From Sutcliffiella sp. FSL R7-0096 (GTDB lineage Bacteria > Bacillota > Bacilli > Bacillales > Bacillaceae_I), in contig NZ_CP152003.1 in assembly GCF_038595065.1 (NCBI RefSeq), forward strand, positions 1,716,001 to 1,780,000: a DNA stretch of 64,000 nucleotides, in the 5' to 3' direction. The notes under the pieces were generated by a model that was not told the DNA's origin, did not search any database, and saw only the letters and a program-made list of their open reading frames with translations. Positions 33,041-45,016 of the stretch are shown here, piece after piece (the stretch's first letter is position 1; the number at the start of each line of letters is the position of its first letter). Both the position numbers and the translations under genes were made by a program.

Positions 33041-33481
33041 ATGGTACTAGCAATAGATCGACGAATTGGAAAATATGCGATACTTCTTGCGATGAACGGG
33101 GACCAGGAGGAACTACCTGTTGAAACTCCGCCACATTGGAAAAGTTGCATGGGGAAAGTGGGTTCCATGGATTCACAAAAAGTGGTGGCAGCGATAGAAA
33201 CAGCCGCCAAAAGGGAAGGTATCATCAAAGCAGATGGATACCGGGAAACACATGCACTATATCATGCCATCATGGACGCTCTTAGCGGTGTAACGCGTGG
33301 CCAGGTCCAGCTAGGCTCTGTCATGCGGACGGTAGGATTACGCTTTGCGGTGGTGAGGGGAAATCCATATGAAGATGTAGAGGAAGGCGACTGGATTGCA
33401 GTTGCACTTTATGGGACCATCGGGGCTCCTGTCAGGGGATCGGAGCATGAAACGATCGGCCTGGGAATCAATCACATATAA
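33041..33481 (+). CDS. hutP: Hut operon antiterminator HutP
   Basis: About 146 residues. HutP binds L-histidine and Mg2+ and then the hut leader RNA, preventing early termination. The fold-defining segments are clear: [49 protein letters not shown] (metal-binding His) and [17 protein letters not shown]. The C-terminus [10 protein letters not shown] is conserved. ATG 33041 follows TGAGGAA and gives the same N-terminus as the B. subtilis protein. It is the first gene of hutPHUIG. Confidence 0.95.
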   Translation: MVLAIDRRIGKYAILLAMNGDQEELPVETPPHWKSCMGKVGSMDSQKVVAAIETAAKREGIIKADGYRETHALYHAIMDALSGVTRGQVQLGSVMRTVGLRFAVVRGNPYEDVEEGDWIAVALYGTIGAPVRGSEHETIGLGINHI

Positions 33482-33509
33482 ATAGCACGCCCATAGTTGC
33501 TGATTAATA

Positions 33510-33559
33510 GGGGGCTGTACTTTGACACATGTTACATGGTTGAAGTATGGCCTCCTTTT
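33510..33559 (+). terminator. Candidate HutP-controlled intrinsic terminator
   Basis: GGGGGCTGTACTTT (33510-33523) pairs with GAAGTATGGCCTCC (33542-33555), followed by TTTTG, in the gap between hutP and hutH where B. subtilis has its HutP-regulated terminator. UAG triplets at 33483, 33494 and 33508 could be part of a HutP site, but their spacing is not the regular 4-base spacing expected. Confidence 0.55.
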
Positions 33560-33616
33560 GTGTGTAAAAAGGGGGATATGAAGTTGGAGAAACAGCGGGA
33601 GAAAGGGAGAGTTGCG

Positions 33617-35116
33617 ATGATTACGTTGAACGGGGAATCGTTGACGCTTGAAAAATTGAACAGGATTCTTTTTGAAGGAGATCGGGTGGAAGCTTGCAAG
33701 GACGCGATGGTAAAAGTGGTCGCAAGTCGAGCAGCGGTAGAGAATATTGTGCTGGAGGGCAAGGTCGTTTACGGAATTACAACGGGATTCGGCAAGTTCA
33801 GTGATGTGTTGATTCCGTTTGAAGAAACAGCAGCGCTGCAACGGAATCTGATTCACTCTCATGCTTGCGGGGTAGGGGAGCCGTTTGCAGAGGTAATCGG
33901 GCGTGCGATGTTGGTACTGAGGGCAAATGCACTTCTAAAAGGCTTCTCAGGCGTCAGGCCAATTGTCATCGAAAGGCTTTTGGAATATGTGAATGAGGGA
34001 ATTCACCCGGTAGTTCCGCAGCAAGGGTCACTTGGCGCAAGTGGAGACCTTGCACCACTGTCCCATTTAGTGCTGACTTTGCTTGGGGAAGGGGAGGTCT
34101 TTTATAAAGGTGAACGACGGGACACTGCCGGAGTACTAGCTGAAAAGGGAATCTCACCGATTGAGTTGAAAGCCAAAGAAGGGCTGGCATTGATCAACGG
34201 GACACAGGCGATGACGGCGGTTGGAGTGGTTGCTTATTTGGAGGCTGAGAAAATGGCGTATCAGGCGGAATCCATTGCGGCGATGACCTTTGAAGGACTC
34301 GAAGGAATTGTGGAAGCGTTGGACCATGATGTCCACCGGGTCCGGGGTTATCAGGAGCAAATGGATGTGGCAGAACGTTTCCGAACGCTTCTGGACGGAA
34401 GCAAGCTTGTGACAAGGCAAGGGGAGAAGCGTGTACAGGATGCTTACTCCTTGCGGTGCATTCCCCAGGTGCATGGCGCATCCTGGCAGGTGCTTGGTTA
34501 TGTAAAGGAAAAGCTGGAGATCGAAATCAATGCGGCAACGGATAATCCACTAATCTTTGATGACGGTGGGAAGGTAATTTCAGGGGGAAATTTCCACGGT
34601 CAGCCGATTGCGTTTGCCATGGATTTTCTAAAGCTTGGTATGGCAGAGCTTGCTAATATTTCGGAGCGCAGGATTGAAAGGTTGGTAAATCCGCAATTGA
34701 ATGACCTGCCACCTTTCCTGAGTCCGAAACCAGGGCTTCAATCAGGAGCAATGATTATGCAATATTGCGCTGCCTCGCTTGTGTCGGAGAATAAGACGTT
34801 GGCTCATCCCGCAAGTGTGGACTCGATACCTTCTTCTGCTAACCAAGAGGATCATGTCAGCATGGGGACCATCGGGGCGAGGCATGCCTATCAGATAGTC
34901 GCCAATGTGAGGAGAGTCCTTGCCATCGAGTGGATGTGTGCCATGCAAGCCCTGGAATTTAGAGGTGTCTTCCTCTCCGCCCCACTCATGCAAAAATGGT
35001 ACCAAGAAGGGCGTGCCATCGTCCCAAGCATCACCGAAGACCGCATCTTCTCCAAAGACATCGAAGCACTGGCGGCGTGGATGAAGGATGAGGGAAGCGT
35101 ACTGTGTAGAGCGTGA
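33617..35116 (+). CDS. hutH: Histidine ammonia-lyase
   Basis: About 499 residues. It removes ammonia from L-histidine to give trans-urocanate, the first step of histidine catabolism. The autocatalytic MIO prosthetic group forms from the Ala-Ser-Gly of [11 protein letters not shown]. Other hallmarks are [10 protein letters not shown] near the start and the NQEDHVSMG block near residue 420. ATG 33617 is chosen because AAAGGGAGAG lies just before it and the N-terminus ([11 protein letters not shown]) fits the family; the frame is open far upstream. It follows the candidate HutP-controlled terminator. Confidence 0.96.
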   Translation: MITLNGESLTLEKLNRILFEGDRVEACKDAMVKVVASRAAVENIVLEGKVVYGITTGFGKFSDVLIPFEETAALQRNLIHSHACGVGEPFAEVIGRAMLVLRANALLKGFSGVRPIVIERLLEYVNEGIHPVVPQQGSLGASGDLAPLSHLVLTLLGEGEVFYKGERRDTAGVLAEKGISPIELKAKEGLALINGTQAMTAVGVVAYLEAEKMAYQAESIAAMTFEGLEGIVEALDHDVHRVRGYQEQMDVAERFRTLLDGSKLVTRQGEKRVQDAYSLRCIPQVHGASWQVLGYVKEKLEIEINAATDNPLIFDDGGKVISGGNFHGQPIAFAMDFLKLGMAELANISERRIERLVNPQLNDLPPFLSPKPGLQSGAMIMQYCAASLVSENKTLAHPASVDSIPSSANQEDHVSMGTIGARHAYQIVANVRRVLAIEWMCAMQALEFRGVFLSAPLMQKWYQEGRAIVPSITEDRIFSKDIEALAAWMKDEGSVLCRA

Positions 35117-35123
35117 AATTCCT

Positions 35124-35142
35124 AGGGGGGTCTGACCCCCCT
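35124..35142. repeat. GGGGTCTGACCCC hairpin
   Basis: AGGGGGG-TCTGA-CCCCCCT, a 7-bp perfect stem with a five-base loop just after hutH. The same GGGGTCTGACCCC core recurs at 40090. There is no T tract, so it is more likely an RNA-stabilising or repeat element than a terminator. Confidence 0.65.
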
Positions 35143-35192
35143 CAGAAATTTAATATCACTGCAACACTTCTGTAACAATGTAGAATTTGTAG

Positions 35193-35221
35193 TTGTTTCA
35201 AGTTTTAAATCTTATTACTAT
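35193..35221 (+). promoter_or_regulatory. Possible internal promoter before hutU
   Basis: TTGTTT (35193-35198), 17 bases and TACTAT (35216-35221) in the 132-base gap after hutH. It would allow hutUIG expression apart from hutPH. Confidence 0.4.
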
Positions 35222-35248
35222 AAATCGATCAAAGGGGATGAATGAGGT

Positions 35249-36919
35249 ATGAAAAAGGAAACGGTGAAGGTTATTCGTGCGCCAAGAGGTACCGAGTTAA
35301 ATACGAAGGGATGGGTGCAGGAGGCTGCACTGCGTATGTTGATGAACAATCTTGATCCAGAAGTGGCGGAGATCCCGGAAGAACTTGTGGTGTATGGAGG
35401 GATCGGGAAAGCGGCGCGTAACTGGGAGAGCTTTGATGCCATTGTGGAATCCCTTAAAAACTTGGAGGAGGACGAAACACTTTTAGTCCAATCAGGGAAG
35501 CCAGTAGCTGTCTTCCGCAGCCATGCGGATGCACCGCGAGTACTCTTGGCCAATTCAAACCTTGTGCCAAAATGGGCAAATTGGGACCATTTCCATGAGC
35601 TCGATCAAAAGGGGCTTATGATGTATGGCCAAATGACAGCGGGTTCTTGGATTTATATCGGTACACAAGGAATTTTGCAAGGGACCTATGAAACGTTTGC
35701 GGAAGCTGCCAAGCAATCTTTTAATAATACGTTAAAAGGCACTATTACTGTAACAGCCGGACTTGGGGGCATGGGTGGGGCACAGCCGCTTGCCGTCACG
35801 ATGAATGGTGGGGTGTGTATCGCCATCGAAGTGGATGAGCATCGAATCGACCGCCGCATAGAAACAAGATATTGCGATGTGAAAGTCAAAACAGTGGATG
35901 AAGCAATTCAGAAAGCCGAGGAATATAAGAAACTAGGAAAACCTTTATCTATCGGACTTCTTGGAAATGCAGCGGAAATCCTACCGCAGTTAGTAGAAAG
36001 AGGCTTCACACCAGAACTACTAACAGACCAAACCTCTGCCCATGATCCGTTAAACGGATATATTCCTATTGGTATGACACTCGAGGAAGCAGCAAGGTTA
36101 AGAAAGGCAGAACCGGCCCAATATGTGCAACTTGCAAAAGAAAGTATGGCTGAGCATGTGAAATCGATGCTTGATCTGCAACAAAAGGGTGCCATCACGT
36201 TTGACTATGGAAATAATATTCGCCAGGTCGCGTTCGATGAAGGTGTAAAGAACGCGTTTGACTTCCCGGGATTCGTGCCGGCATTTATACGTCCACAGTT
36301 CTGTGAAGGAAAAGGGCCGTTCCGTTGGGTAGCGCTATCCGGAGATCCGGAAGATATCTATAAAACAGATGAGGTCATTTTAAAAGAATTCTCCTACAAT
36401 GAGCATTTATGCAATTGGATCAAGATGGCTCGTGAAAAAGTGGCATTTCAAGGTCTTCCGTCTAGAATCTGCTGGCTTGGATATGGGGAACGTGCTCGAT
36501 TCGGAAAAATAATTAATGAGATGGTTGCAAACGGTGAACTTTCCGCCCCGATCGTCATTGGCCGAGACCATCTGGATTGTGGATCTGTGGCATCCCCGAA
36601 CCGGGAAACAGAAGCGATGCTTGACGGCAGTGACGCAGTGGCAGATTGGCCGATATTGAATGCTCTCATCAATGGTGTCAATGGTGCAAGCTGGGTTTCC
36701 GTTCACCATGGTGGGGGAGTCGGAATGGGGTATTCCCTCCACGCAGGAATGGTGATTGTGGCCGATGGTACGGAAGCTGCAGGAAAAAGACTTGAACGTG
36801 TACTGACATCCGACCCTGGGATGGGTGTGATAAGGCATGCTGACGCAGGCTATGGCCTCGCTAAAAAAGTGGCAAAAGAAAAAGGCGTGCACATCCCTTT
36901 ACTGAAGGAGAGTGAGTAA
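35249..36919 (+). CDS. hutU: Urocanate hydratase
   Basis: A 556-residue urocanase, full length for the family. It adds water to urocanate with bound NAD+ as electrophile, giving imidazolone propionate. Family blocks visible are [16 protein letters not shown] at the start, [21 protein letters not shown] (read as two overlapping parts), [13 protein letters not shown] and [16 protein letters not shown] with the active-site Cys region near residue 450. AAAGGGGATG precedes the ATG. hutI starts within four bases of its stop. Confidence 0.96.
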   Translation: MKKETVKVIRAPRGTELNTKGWVQEAALRMLMNNLDPEVAEIPEELVVYGGIGKAARNWESFDAIVESLKNLEEDETLLVQSGKPVAVFRSHADAPRVLLANSNLVPKWANWDHFHELDQKGLMMYGQMTAGSWIYIGTQGILQGTYETFAEAAKQSFNNTLKGTITVTAGLGGMGGAQPLAVTMNGGVCIAIEVDEHRIDRRIETRYCDVKVKTVDEAIQKAEEYKKLGKPLSIGLLGNAAEILPQLVERGFTPELLTDQTSAHDPLNGYIPIGMTLEEAARLRKAEPAQYVQLAKESMAEHVKSMLDLQQKGAITFDYGNNIRQVAFDEGVKNAFDFPGFVPAFIRPQFCEGKGPFRWVALSGDPEDIYKTDEVILKEFSYNEHLCNWIKMAREKVAFQGLPSRICWLGYGERARFGKIINEMVANGELSAPIVIGRDHLDCGSVASPNRETEAMLDGSDAVADWPILNALINGVNGASWVSVHHGGGVGMGYSLHAGMVIVADGTEAAGKRLERVLTSDPGMGVIRHADAGYGLAKKVAKEKGVHIPLLKESE

Positions 36920-39140
<2,221 letters not shown>

Positions 39141-39149
39141 AAATATAGA

Positions 39150-39180
39150 ATGGGGACTGCTGGATGCTAGCAGTCCCCAT
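39150..39180. terminator. Perfect hairpin between hutG and next gene
   Basis: ATGGGGACTGCT pairs perfectly with AGCAGTCCCCAT. It lies between convergent genes and probably serves both, although the T run is short. Confidence 0.7.
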
Positions 39181-39186
39181 ATCTAT

Positions 39187-40074
39187 TTAGTGTATCGTTG
39201 TATTTTTGAAAAGTTTGTAAAGCGCCTGTGTGCCGCTCTCCGCCTCGCCCTGGGAGGAAAGTTTTACATACATTTCCCGTGCAAGAGAAAGCCCGGGAAC
39301 ATCAAGTCCCATTCGGTCCGCTTCATCCAGTGCAATTTCCATGTCTTTAATGAAATGTTTGACGAAAAAGCCAGGTTCATAGTTTCCGGCTATAATACGA
39401 GGGGCAAGGTTTGATAAGGACCAGCTTCCTGCAGCCCCGCTAGAAATACTTTTAAGTACATTCTCGGGATCAAGTCCTGCACTATCAGCATAAGCCAATG
39501 CCTCACAAACGCCAATCATATTAGTGGCAATGGCAATCTGGTTGCACATTTTCGTATGCTGGCCTGCTCCTGCCTCTCCTTGGTGGATAATGTTCGCCCC
39601 GAAAGTTTGGAAGATCGGCAAACAGGCATTAAAAGCCATCTCGTCTCCTCCGACCATTATGGTAAGGCGGCCTTCCCGTGCGCCGATATCTCCCCCGGAA
39701 ACGGGGGCATCCAGACTATGAAGCCCTCGGTCCTTAGCTTTCAGATAAATTTGCTTGGCTAATGTAGGAGTGGATGTGGTCATGTCAATCAGGTAGGCGC
39801 CATCTCGTGCATGAGCCAAGATGCCGTTCTCTCCCAAATAAACTTCCTCCACATCCTTTGGATAACCGACCATCGTAATCACCACATCGGCACCAGCTGC
39901 AGCCTCCCCCGCACTAGCCTTCCAAACCGCACCACGCTCAACCAACCCAAGAGCCTTCTCCCTCGAACGAGTAAACACACTCACCTCATACCCACGCTCA
40001 AGCAAATGTCCCGCCATACTACTTCCCATCACACCCGTACCAATAAATGCAACTTTATGTAATTCGTTATTCAT
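39187..40074 (-). CDS. NAD(P)-dependent beta-hydroxyacid dehydrogenase, YkwC-like
   Basis: About 295 residues, of the 3-hydroxyisobutyrate dehydrogenase family. The Rossmann motif is AFIGTGVMGSSMAG, the substrate loop DAPVSGGDIGAREG, the catalytic Lys lies in AGQHTKMCNQIA and the C-terminal helix block is FVKHFIKDMEIALDEA. It oxidises a small 3-hydroxy acid; the exact one is not evident. AGGAGG lies 8-10 bases before the ATG at 40074 and a longer upstream frame is disregarded. A GGGGTCAGACCCC hairpin (minus strand) directly precedes that site. Confidence 0.9.
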   Translation of the reverse strand: MNNELHKVAFIGTGVMGSSMAGHLLERGYEVSVFTRSREKALGLVERGAVWKASAGEAAAGADVVITMVGYPKDVEEVYLGENGILAHARDGAYLIDMTTSTPTLAKQIYLKAKDRGLHSLDAPVSGGDIGAREGRLTIMVGGDEMAFNACLPIFQTFGANIIHQGEAGAGQHTKMCNQIAIATNMIGVCEALAYADSAGLDPENVLKSISSGAAGSWSLSNLAPRIIAGNYEPGFFVKHFIKDMEIALDEADRMGLDVPGLSLAREMYVKLSSQGEAESGTQALYKLFKNTTIH

Positions 40075-40089
40075 ATGCAAATACCTCCT

Positions 40090-40102
40090 GGGGTCTGACC
40101 CC
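40090..40102. repeat. GGGGTCTGACCCC hairpin at a Shine-Dalgarno
   Basis: Second copy of the element at 35124. On the minus strand it reads GGGGTCAGACCCC-AGGAGG, so its stem directly abuts the ribosome binding site of the YkwC-like gene. On the plus strand it is followed by T7, which would let it act as a terminator in that direction. Confidence 0.6.
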
Positions 40103-40352
40103 TTTTTTTCTTTTTTTATCTTTTTTTTCATTTTTTCATTCTCCCATTATACATCGTTCGCTGGCAGTCGGGTAGATTGCTTGAAAAGATGCAGGAGAGA
40201 AATATTTGTTTAGTTGTGGTAAGAGTTATGTTGATTAGTTATAATATTTAGAAAAATAAAGAAATTTGTAGTATAATAGGGAATATTGGAAGTGAAGTTG
40301 GAGCGGATAAATGAAATGAATCGACGATAGATTAGGAAGGGAGGAAAGTATA

Positions 40353-42218
40353 TTGAGTACCCCCGACTCTTTATTGAAAAAAGAGAAGAAGCAATCTGTT
40401 GAATCTATTACAAAAGTACAAATGATCATTGTGGTATCGGAAAACGGAAACGTTCAATATGTATCCTCCACTTGTGAAGCTTTATTAGGCTATACAAGGA
40501 AAGAGTTGATAGATACTGGACTAGAGAAATGGATCAATTCGGAAGACCTATATTTAATAGAAAGCTTGATCTATCAACCTTCCCATCAGACCCACTGCTA
40601 TTTCCGGATGAAAAAGAAAGATGGTTCACTCTTATGGATGGAGGCGGTCCTATCAGAAGTGAACTCACCGATGGGAGAGGAAAAGGAAATAGTTTTGCAG
40701 CTCTCACGTACATCAGACCATGAGAATCTTACAAAACAAGAGATAGGAAGCTCTATCGCGATGCCGACTTCCCGAAGAAAGCTTGAACAACAGCAGACAG
40801 AAATAGAAACAGATATAGATGATGAAGATTATTCTGCCTACGACTTAATTGAACACCTGCCAAACGGGGTCTTTATCTTTGTGGATGGAATAATCAAGTA
40901 TGTCAATGAAGCTGGCACATCAATGCTTGGAGCTTATAAGAAGGAACAAATATTGGATACCTCCGTGTATGAATACATAGAAGAAAATTATCATGAAATC
41001 GTGGAAAAACGGATTAAATCTGTTCAACAAGGCTTTCGGGTTGGCCAGATGGAACAAAGGTGGAAGCGATTTGATGGAAGGGCGATTGATGTTGAAATCA
41101 CCTCAAACCACACTACGTTTAAGGGGGAGCCTGCATCTTTTGTCATGCTCGTTGATATTTCACATAGAAAGAATTTTCATAAAATCCTTCAAAATAGTAG
41201 AGAGCGTTTTCGGAAATTGGTACAAAACTCCATCGACACGATTGCAGTGATTTGTGATGAAAAATGGACGTTTATCAATGAATCCGGCTTAAAGATGTTT
41301 GAAGTGGACAACTATGGAGAGATTTTTGGTCAGAGTATCTATGAAAATATCTCAAAGGAAGATTTTCAAAGAATATGGAAGGAGGTACACCTGCAGCACA
41401 ATGGAACAAAGCTTCCGACATTTGTACAAGAGTGGACGACATTGAAAGGCAACGGAATTTTTACGGAGTTTGTCGGTATACCTACTACTTACCTTGGAAA
41501 AGATGCACTTCAGGTCATCATCCGGGATATAACAGAGAGGAAACAGGCGGAAGCATTGATGTTGCAATCGGAGAAACTATCGGTTGCGGGGCAATTGGCT
41601 GCTGGTATTGCCCATGAAATCCGAAATCCGTTAACCGCCATCAAAGGATTTTTTAAACTGCTTGAGAGGGAGATGGAGGAGAAAAAGGAGTACTTCCATA
41701 TCATTGAATCGGAGCTCAGCAGAATAGAGCTAATCTTAAGTGAACTTCTATTGCTCGCAAAGCCACATCAAGTGTACATTCACGAGGTATCTGTTCACAC
41801 CCTACTAAAAGATGTCGCAACGTTGCTCGAAACACAGGCAATCATGAATAATGTATGGTTTGATTTAAAGTTGAATGCAGATTATCCAATGTTTAAATGT
41901 GATGAAAATCAGATGAAACAAGTTTTTATCAATCTGATCAAAAACGGTATCGAGGCGATGCCGAACGGCGGAACCATTTTCATTGATACAAAAGAAGAGG
42001 AAGAGGAAGTAGTCATCAGGCTAAGAGATGAGGGCACTGGAATTCCGGAAGACATCATAGCCAGATTGGGTGAACCGTTTTTTACCACCAAATCGACGGG
42101 CACGGGACTGGGTTTGATGATTACATTCAATATTATTAAAAATCACGATGGTAAGATTCATGTTACAAGTGAAGTGAATAAGGGGACCATAATAGAAGTG
42201 CGATTTCAGAAAGCATAA
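40353..42218 (+). CDS. Multi-PAS sensor histidine kinase, KinE-like
   Basis: A 621-residue soluble kinase with no membrane segment. Three PAS domains (about residues 20-130, 165-275 and 285-400; the last ends DITERKQAEAL) precede a HisKA domain with the phospho-acceptor His in GIAHEIRNPLTAIKG, then HATPase_c with N-box FINLIKNGIEAM and G-boxes RDEGTGIP and STGTGLGL. No response regulator gene is adjacent, as for the sporulation phosphorelay kinases KinA/KinE, which it resembles. Feeding Spo0F is thus an inference. The start is TTG 40353 after GGGAGGAAAG. Confidence 0.88.
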   Translation: MSTPDSLLKKEKKQSVESITKVQMIIVVSENGNVQYVSSTCEALLGYTRKELIDTGLEKWINSEDLYLIESLIYQPSHQTHCYFRMKKKDGSLLWMEAVLSEVNSPMGEEKEIVLQLSRTSDHENLTKQEIGSSIAMPTSRRKLEQQQTEIETDIDDEDYSAYDLIEHLPNGVFIFVDGIIKYVNEAGTSMLGAYKKEQILDTSVYEYIEENYHEIVEKRIKSVQQGFRVGQMEQRWKRFDGRAIDVEITSNHTTFKGEPASFVMLVDISHRKNFHKILQNSRERFRKLVQNSIDTIAVICDEKWTFINESGLKMFEVDNYGEIFGQSIYENISKEDFQRIWKEVHLQHNGTKLPTFVQEWTTLKGNGIFTEFVGIPTTYLGKDALQVIIRDITERKQAEALMLQSEKLSVAGQLAAGIAHEIRNPLTAIKGFFKLLEREMEEKKEYFHIIESELSRIELILSELLLLAKPHQVYIHEVSVHTLLKDVATLLETQAIMNNVWFDLKLNADYPMFKCDENQMKQVFINLIKNGIEAMPNGGTIFIDTKEEEEEVVIRLRDEGTGIPEDIIARLGEPFFTTKSTGTGLGLMITFNIIKNHDGKIHVTSEVNKGTIIEVRFQKA

Positions 42219-42323
42219 GTTACGAGAATAATACTTTAGTATTAGGCATTTATTTCTTTTATCCAATAGTAAGAAAGCAAAGTTTTGCCTATGATGGAGT
42301 TGTACTCCATAACGAGTACGAGG

Positions 42324-42367
42324 AACTCCAGTTGGGAAGTGTTATACATTATGCCAGCTGGAGTTTT
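42324..42367 (+). terminator. Terminator between kinase genes
   Basis: AACTCCAGTTGG pairs with CCAGCTGGAGTT (one mismatch), then TTTT. It separates the PAS kinase from the next two-component pair. Confidence 0.75.
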
Positions 42368-42434
42368 TCTTGCTTTGTCTCTGTAAGTCAGGAAAAGCTT
42401 TCTTTTCCAACTTTAAATTTTATCAGGATGGTTG

Positions 42435-44282
42435 ATGTCAATGGAATTGCAATGGAGGAATTATCACATCTCCCAATTATATATGGGCTTTATTTCTTTG
42501 GTAGGACTTATGATGTTTGCCTATCATCTAGTTATATTTGAAGCATTTAGTTGGTCTCTAACTTTGTTGCTTTTGGTAATATTCCTTTTAATCTGTGAGT
42601 ATTACCCAATGCCTATGCCAAGAGGACAGACCACACTGACCTTCCCGATTATTTATATAATGTATGTCGTTTTTGGTATTGATTTCGTCGTAATCGTTTA
42701 TGGGTTGACGGTATTAGTAATCAATTTGATTCACCGTAGACCTTTACGGATACTGTTTTTTAATCCAGCACAATTGGTTATCAGCTTTTATCTTGCACAT
42801 CTCATTCACAGATTGACGATGGAAAAACTAGCAGTGTCGGAATTCTCCCCATTAGCGATAGAGATTTTCGGCTTTTTTGTTATCATTACCTTTTTTTATT
42901 TAATCAATAATTTCATCGTCGACATCGTCTTATGGTTACGCCCCGAGAAATACCCTTTCCGGTTCTGGCTAGGGAAAACCAATGGGGAGGCAATCAGCTA
43001 TGCGATCGCCTTTATTTACGGATGTCTCATTCACTATTTGGGAAGTCAAAACCGAGGGGAAGTAGACAGTTTTTCATATTTTTTCTTTTTTTCCCCTTTA
43101 GTAGGACTGTCATTGCTCAGTTCCATCATTGCAAGGTTGAAGGTGGAAAAGAACCGTATTAAAGCATTGTTTGATTTTTCTTCAGAATTGAATAAATCAC
43201 TCCCGTCCCAAAGCTGGAAGGAACTTATTAAAAAGCTGATGAGTGATATCATGATATATGAAGATTGTCTCCTTTTTTTGCGAAACGATCATGCGAAGTG
43301 GGAATTGACTGTCTTGAAGGGGAAGCTGAAATCCGATTCCATTGAAAATGAAGTATTCTTCCGTATGGAAGCTATGGGAAATATGATGGTGTTCGATAAA
43401 CGCGATTTGAATAAAGGACCGCTGACATCTTACTTCCGTCCGCAATCTCGATCTGCGCTATATGCACCTTTGCTATTTGAAAATGAAGTGATTGGATGTT
43501 TTGTCGTGACCAAAGCCCGTACAAAAAGTTTCACATTGGAGGACATAAGGGCGGTGGCAACCATTTCTAATCAGTTGGCAGGCTTTTTCAAAACAAAGCA
43601 ACTTGTAAAAGAACAGGAACGGAGGGTAATCCTCGAAGAACGTAATCGAATTGCACATGATATCCATGATGGGATCGCACAGTCACTTGCCGGGGCTGTC
43701 ATGAAGCTGGATACGTCCTTAAAAAAGATGGACTCCAATCCTGTGGAAGCCAAACAACTGATAGCCGCTAGCAATAATAGGTTGAGGGAAAGTCTTAAGG
43801 ATGTACGGGATTCCATCTATGCTTTGAAACCCTACCCGACCGAGCAACTAGGTTTTCATACTGCTCTTGAAAAGAAGATAGCCGAACTGAAAAAAGATAA
43901 AACCTTAGGGCTGAATATCGATTTAGAAATCAGAGGGGAAAAAGGACCAATCAGCCCCATGACGGAAAAAGTAATGTTCGATGTTTTCCAAGAAAGTGTG
44001 CAGAACAGCATCAAGCATTCGAAGGCGACTGATTTGCATGTTTTAATGAGCTATAAGCGGGATCATATTTTATTGAAAATGACGGATAATGGTGTTGGCT
44101 TTTCGTTGTATCACGCGATGATCAAAGCGATGAATGAACCTCATTATGGAATACTCCAAATGAATGAAGCAGCTGAAAAAATCGGAGCGGCATTACAGAT
44201 TGAAAGTAAGCCAAATGAGGGGACAGAGATAATACTTACAGTACCAAAACTCGGATTGGAAGGGACGAATAAAGATGATTAA
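42435..44282 (+). CDS. NarL-type sensor histidine kinase
   Basis: About 615 residues: an N-terminal block of about seven membrane helices (to residue about 235), a GAF-like region (about 260-390) and a HisKA_3/HATPase_c kinase. The acceptor His is in RNRIAHDIHDGIAQSLAG, the N-box is FQESVQNSIKHSKAT and the G-box MTDNGVGF. It pairs with the LuxR-type regulator whose gene overlaps it by 8 bases. The many-helix sensor resembles MASE-type membrane sensors; the ligand is unknown. Start is ATG 42435 or 42441 after AGGATGG. Confidence 0.88.
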   Translation: MSMELQWRNYHISQLYMGFISLVGLMMFAYHLVIFEAFSWSLTLLLLVIFLLICEYYPMPMPRGQTTLTFPIIYIMYVVFGIDFVVIVYGLTVLVINLIHRRPLRILFFNPAQLVISFYLAHLIHRLTMEKLAVSEFSPLAIEIFGFFVIITFFYLINNFIVDIVLWLRPEKYPFRFWLGKTNGEAISYAIAFIYGCLIHYLGSQNRGEVDSFSYFFFFSPLVGLSLLSSIIARLKVEKNRIKALFDFSSELNKSLPSQSWKELIKKLMSDIMIYEDCLLFLRNDHAKWELTVLKGKLKSDSIENEVFFRMEAMGNMMVFDKRDLNKGPLTSYFRPQSRSALYAPLLFENEVIGCFVVTKARTKSFTLEDIRAVATISNQLAGFFKTKQLVKEQERRVILEERNRIAHDIHDGIAQSLAGAVMKLDTSLKKMDSNPVEAKQLIAASNNRLRESLKDVRDSIYALKPYPTEQLGFHTALEKKIAELKKDKTLGLNIDLEIRGEKGPISPMTEKVMFDVFQESVQNSIKHSKATDLHVLMSYKRDHILLKMTDNGVGFSLYHAMIKAMNEPHYGILQMNEAAEKIGAALQIESKPNEGTEIILTVPKLGLEGTNKDD

Positions 44283-44913
44283 TGTCATGCTAGTGGATGA
44301 TCATGCTATCTTACGGGACGGCCTGAAAACCATCATTTCTTTGGAACGCGATATGAAAGTAATTGGAGAGGCAACAGGTGGGAAAGAAATGGTTGCCTTG
44401 CTGAAAAAAGAACGTCCTCATGTAATTGTCATGGATATCAATATGCCTGAGCAGGATGGTATTGAACTTACAAAAATAGTAAAAAGGGAATATCCGCAGG
44501 TAAAAGTGCTAATCCTTACAATGTATAAGCATGACGAATATTTCATGTCTGCTATAAAAGAGGGGGCTGATGGCTACCTTCTGAAAGATTCACCTTCCGA
44601 TCAGGTGATTGATGCGATTCGTACTGTATTCAAGGGGGAATCGATTATTCACCCGGCGATGACCAAAAAGCTAATCAACTACCATCAACAGGGAATTCAG
44701 CAAGCGGAAGACACTACCCTCACAGAAAGAGAAAAGGAAGTGCTCTTGTGCCTTGTGGAAGGGTTGTCCAATAAAGAAATTGCTCAACGCCTATTCATCA
44801 GTGATAAGACAGTGAAAATTCATGTAAGTAAAATATTTAAAAAGTTAGAAGTGAAAAGCCGTTCTCAAGTTGTCATTTATGCGGTACAGCATAAGATGGT
44901 TCCACTTCCTTAG
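44275..44913 (+). CDS. NarL/DegU-type response regulator
   Basis: A 212-residue regulator. The receiver has the acidic pair in MLVDDHAI, the phospho-acceptor Asp in VIVMDINMPEQDG and the Lys in GYLLKDS. The C-terminal LuxR-type helix-turn-helix is LTEREKEVLLCLVEGLSNKE with FISDKTVKIHVSKIF. It is the partner of the upstream kinase. Overlapping reading frames imply translational coupling. Targets unknown; the nearby symporter at 45017 and the protease cluster are possible but unproven. Confidence 0.92.
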   Translation: MINVMLVDDHAILRDGLKTIISLERDMKVIGEATGGKEMVALLKKERPHVIVMDINMPEQDGIELTKIVKREYPQVKVLILTMYKHDEYFMSAIKEGADGYLLKDSPSDQVIDAIRTVFKGESIIHPAMTKKLINYHQQGIQQAEDTTLTEREKEVLLCLVEGLSNKEIAQRLFISDKTVKIHVSKIFKKLEVKSRSQVVIYAVQHKMVPLP

Positions 44914-45016
44914 TGTATTTGGCAATACCTTCTGGGATTTTACAGAAAATTCCCTATACATTTTTTATAAAGGATAGTATCATAGTAGACTAATCTGTGA
45001 AATAGGAGTTTAGAAC

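Noticed and set aside
33497-33616. Longer N-terminus for HutH
   Set aside because: It would cover the hutP-hutH terminator region, and the family N-terminus begins at the ATG with AAAGGGAGAG before it.
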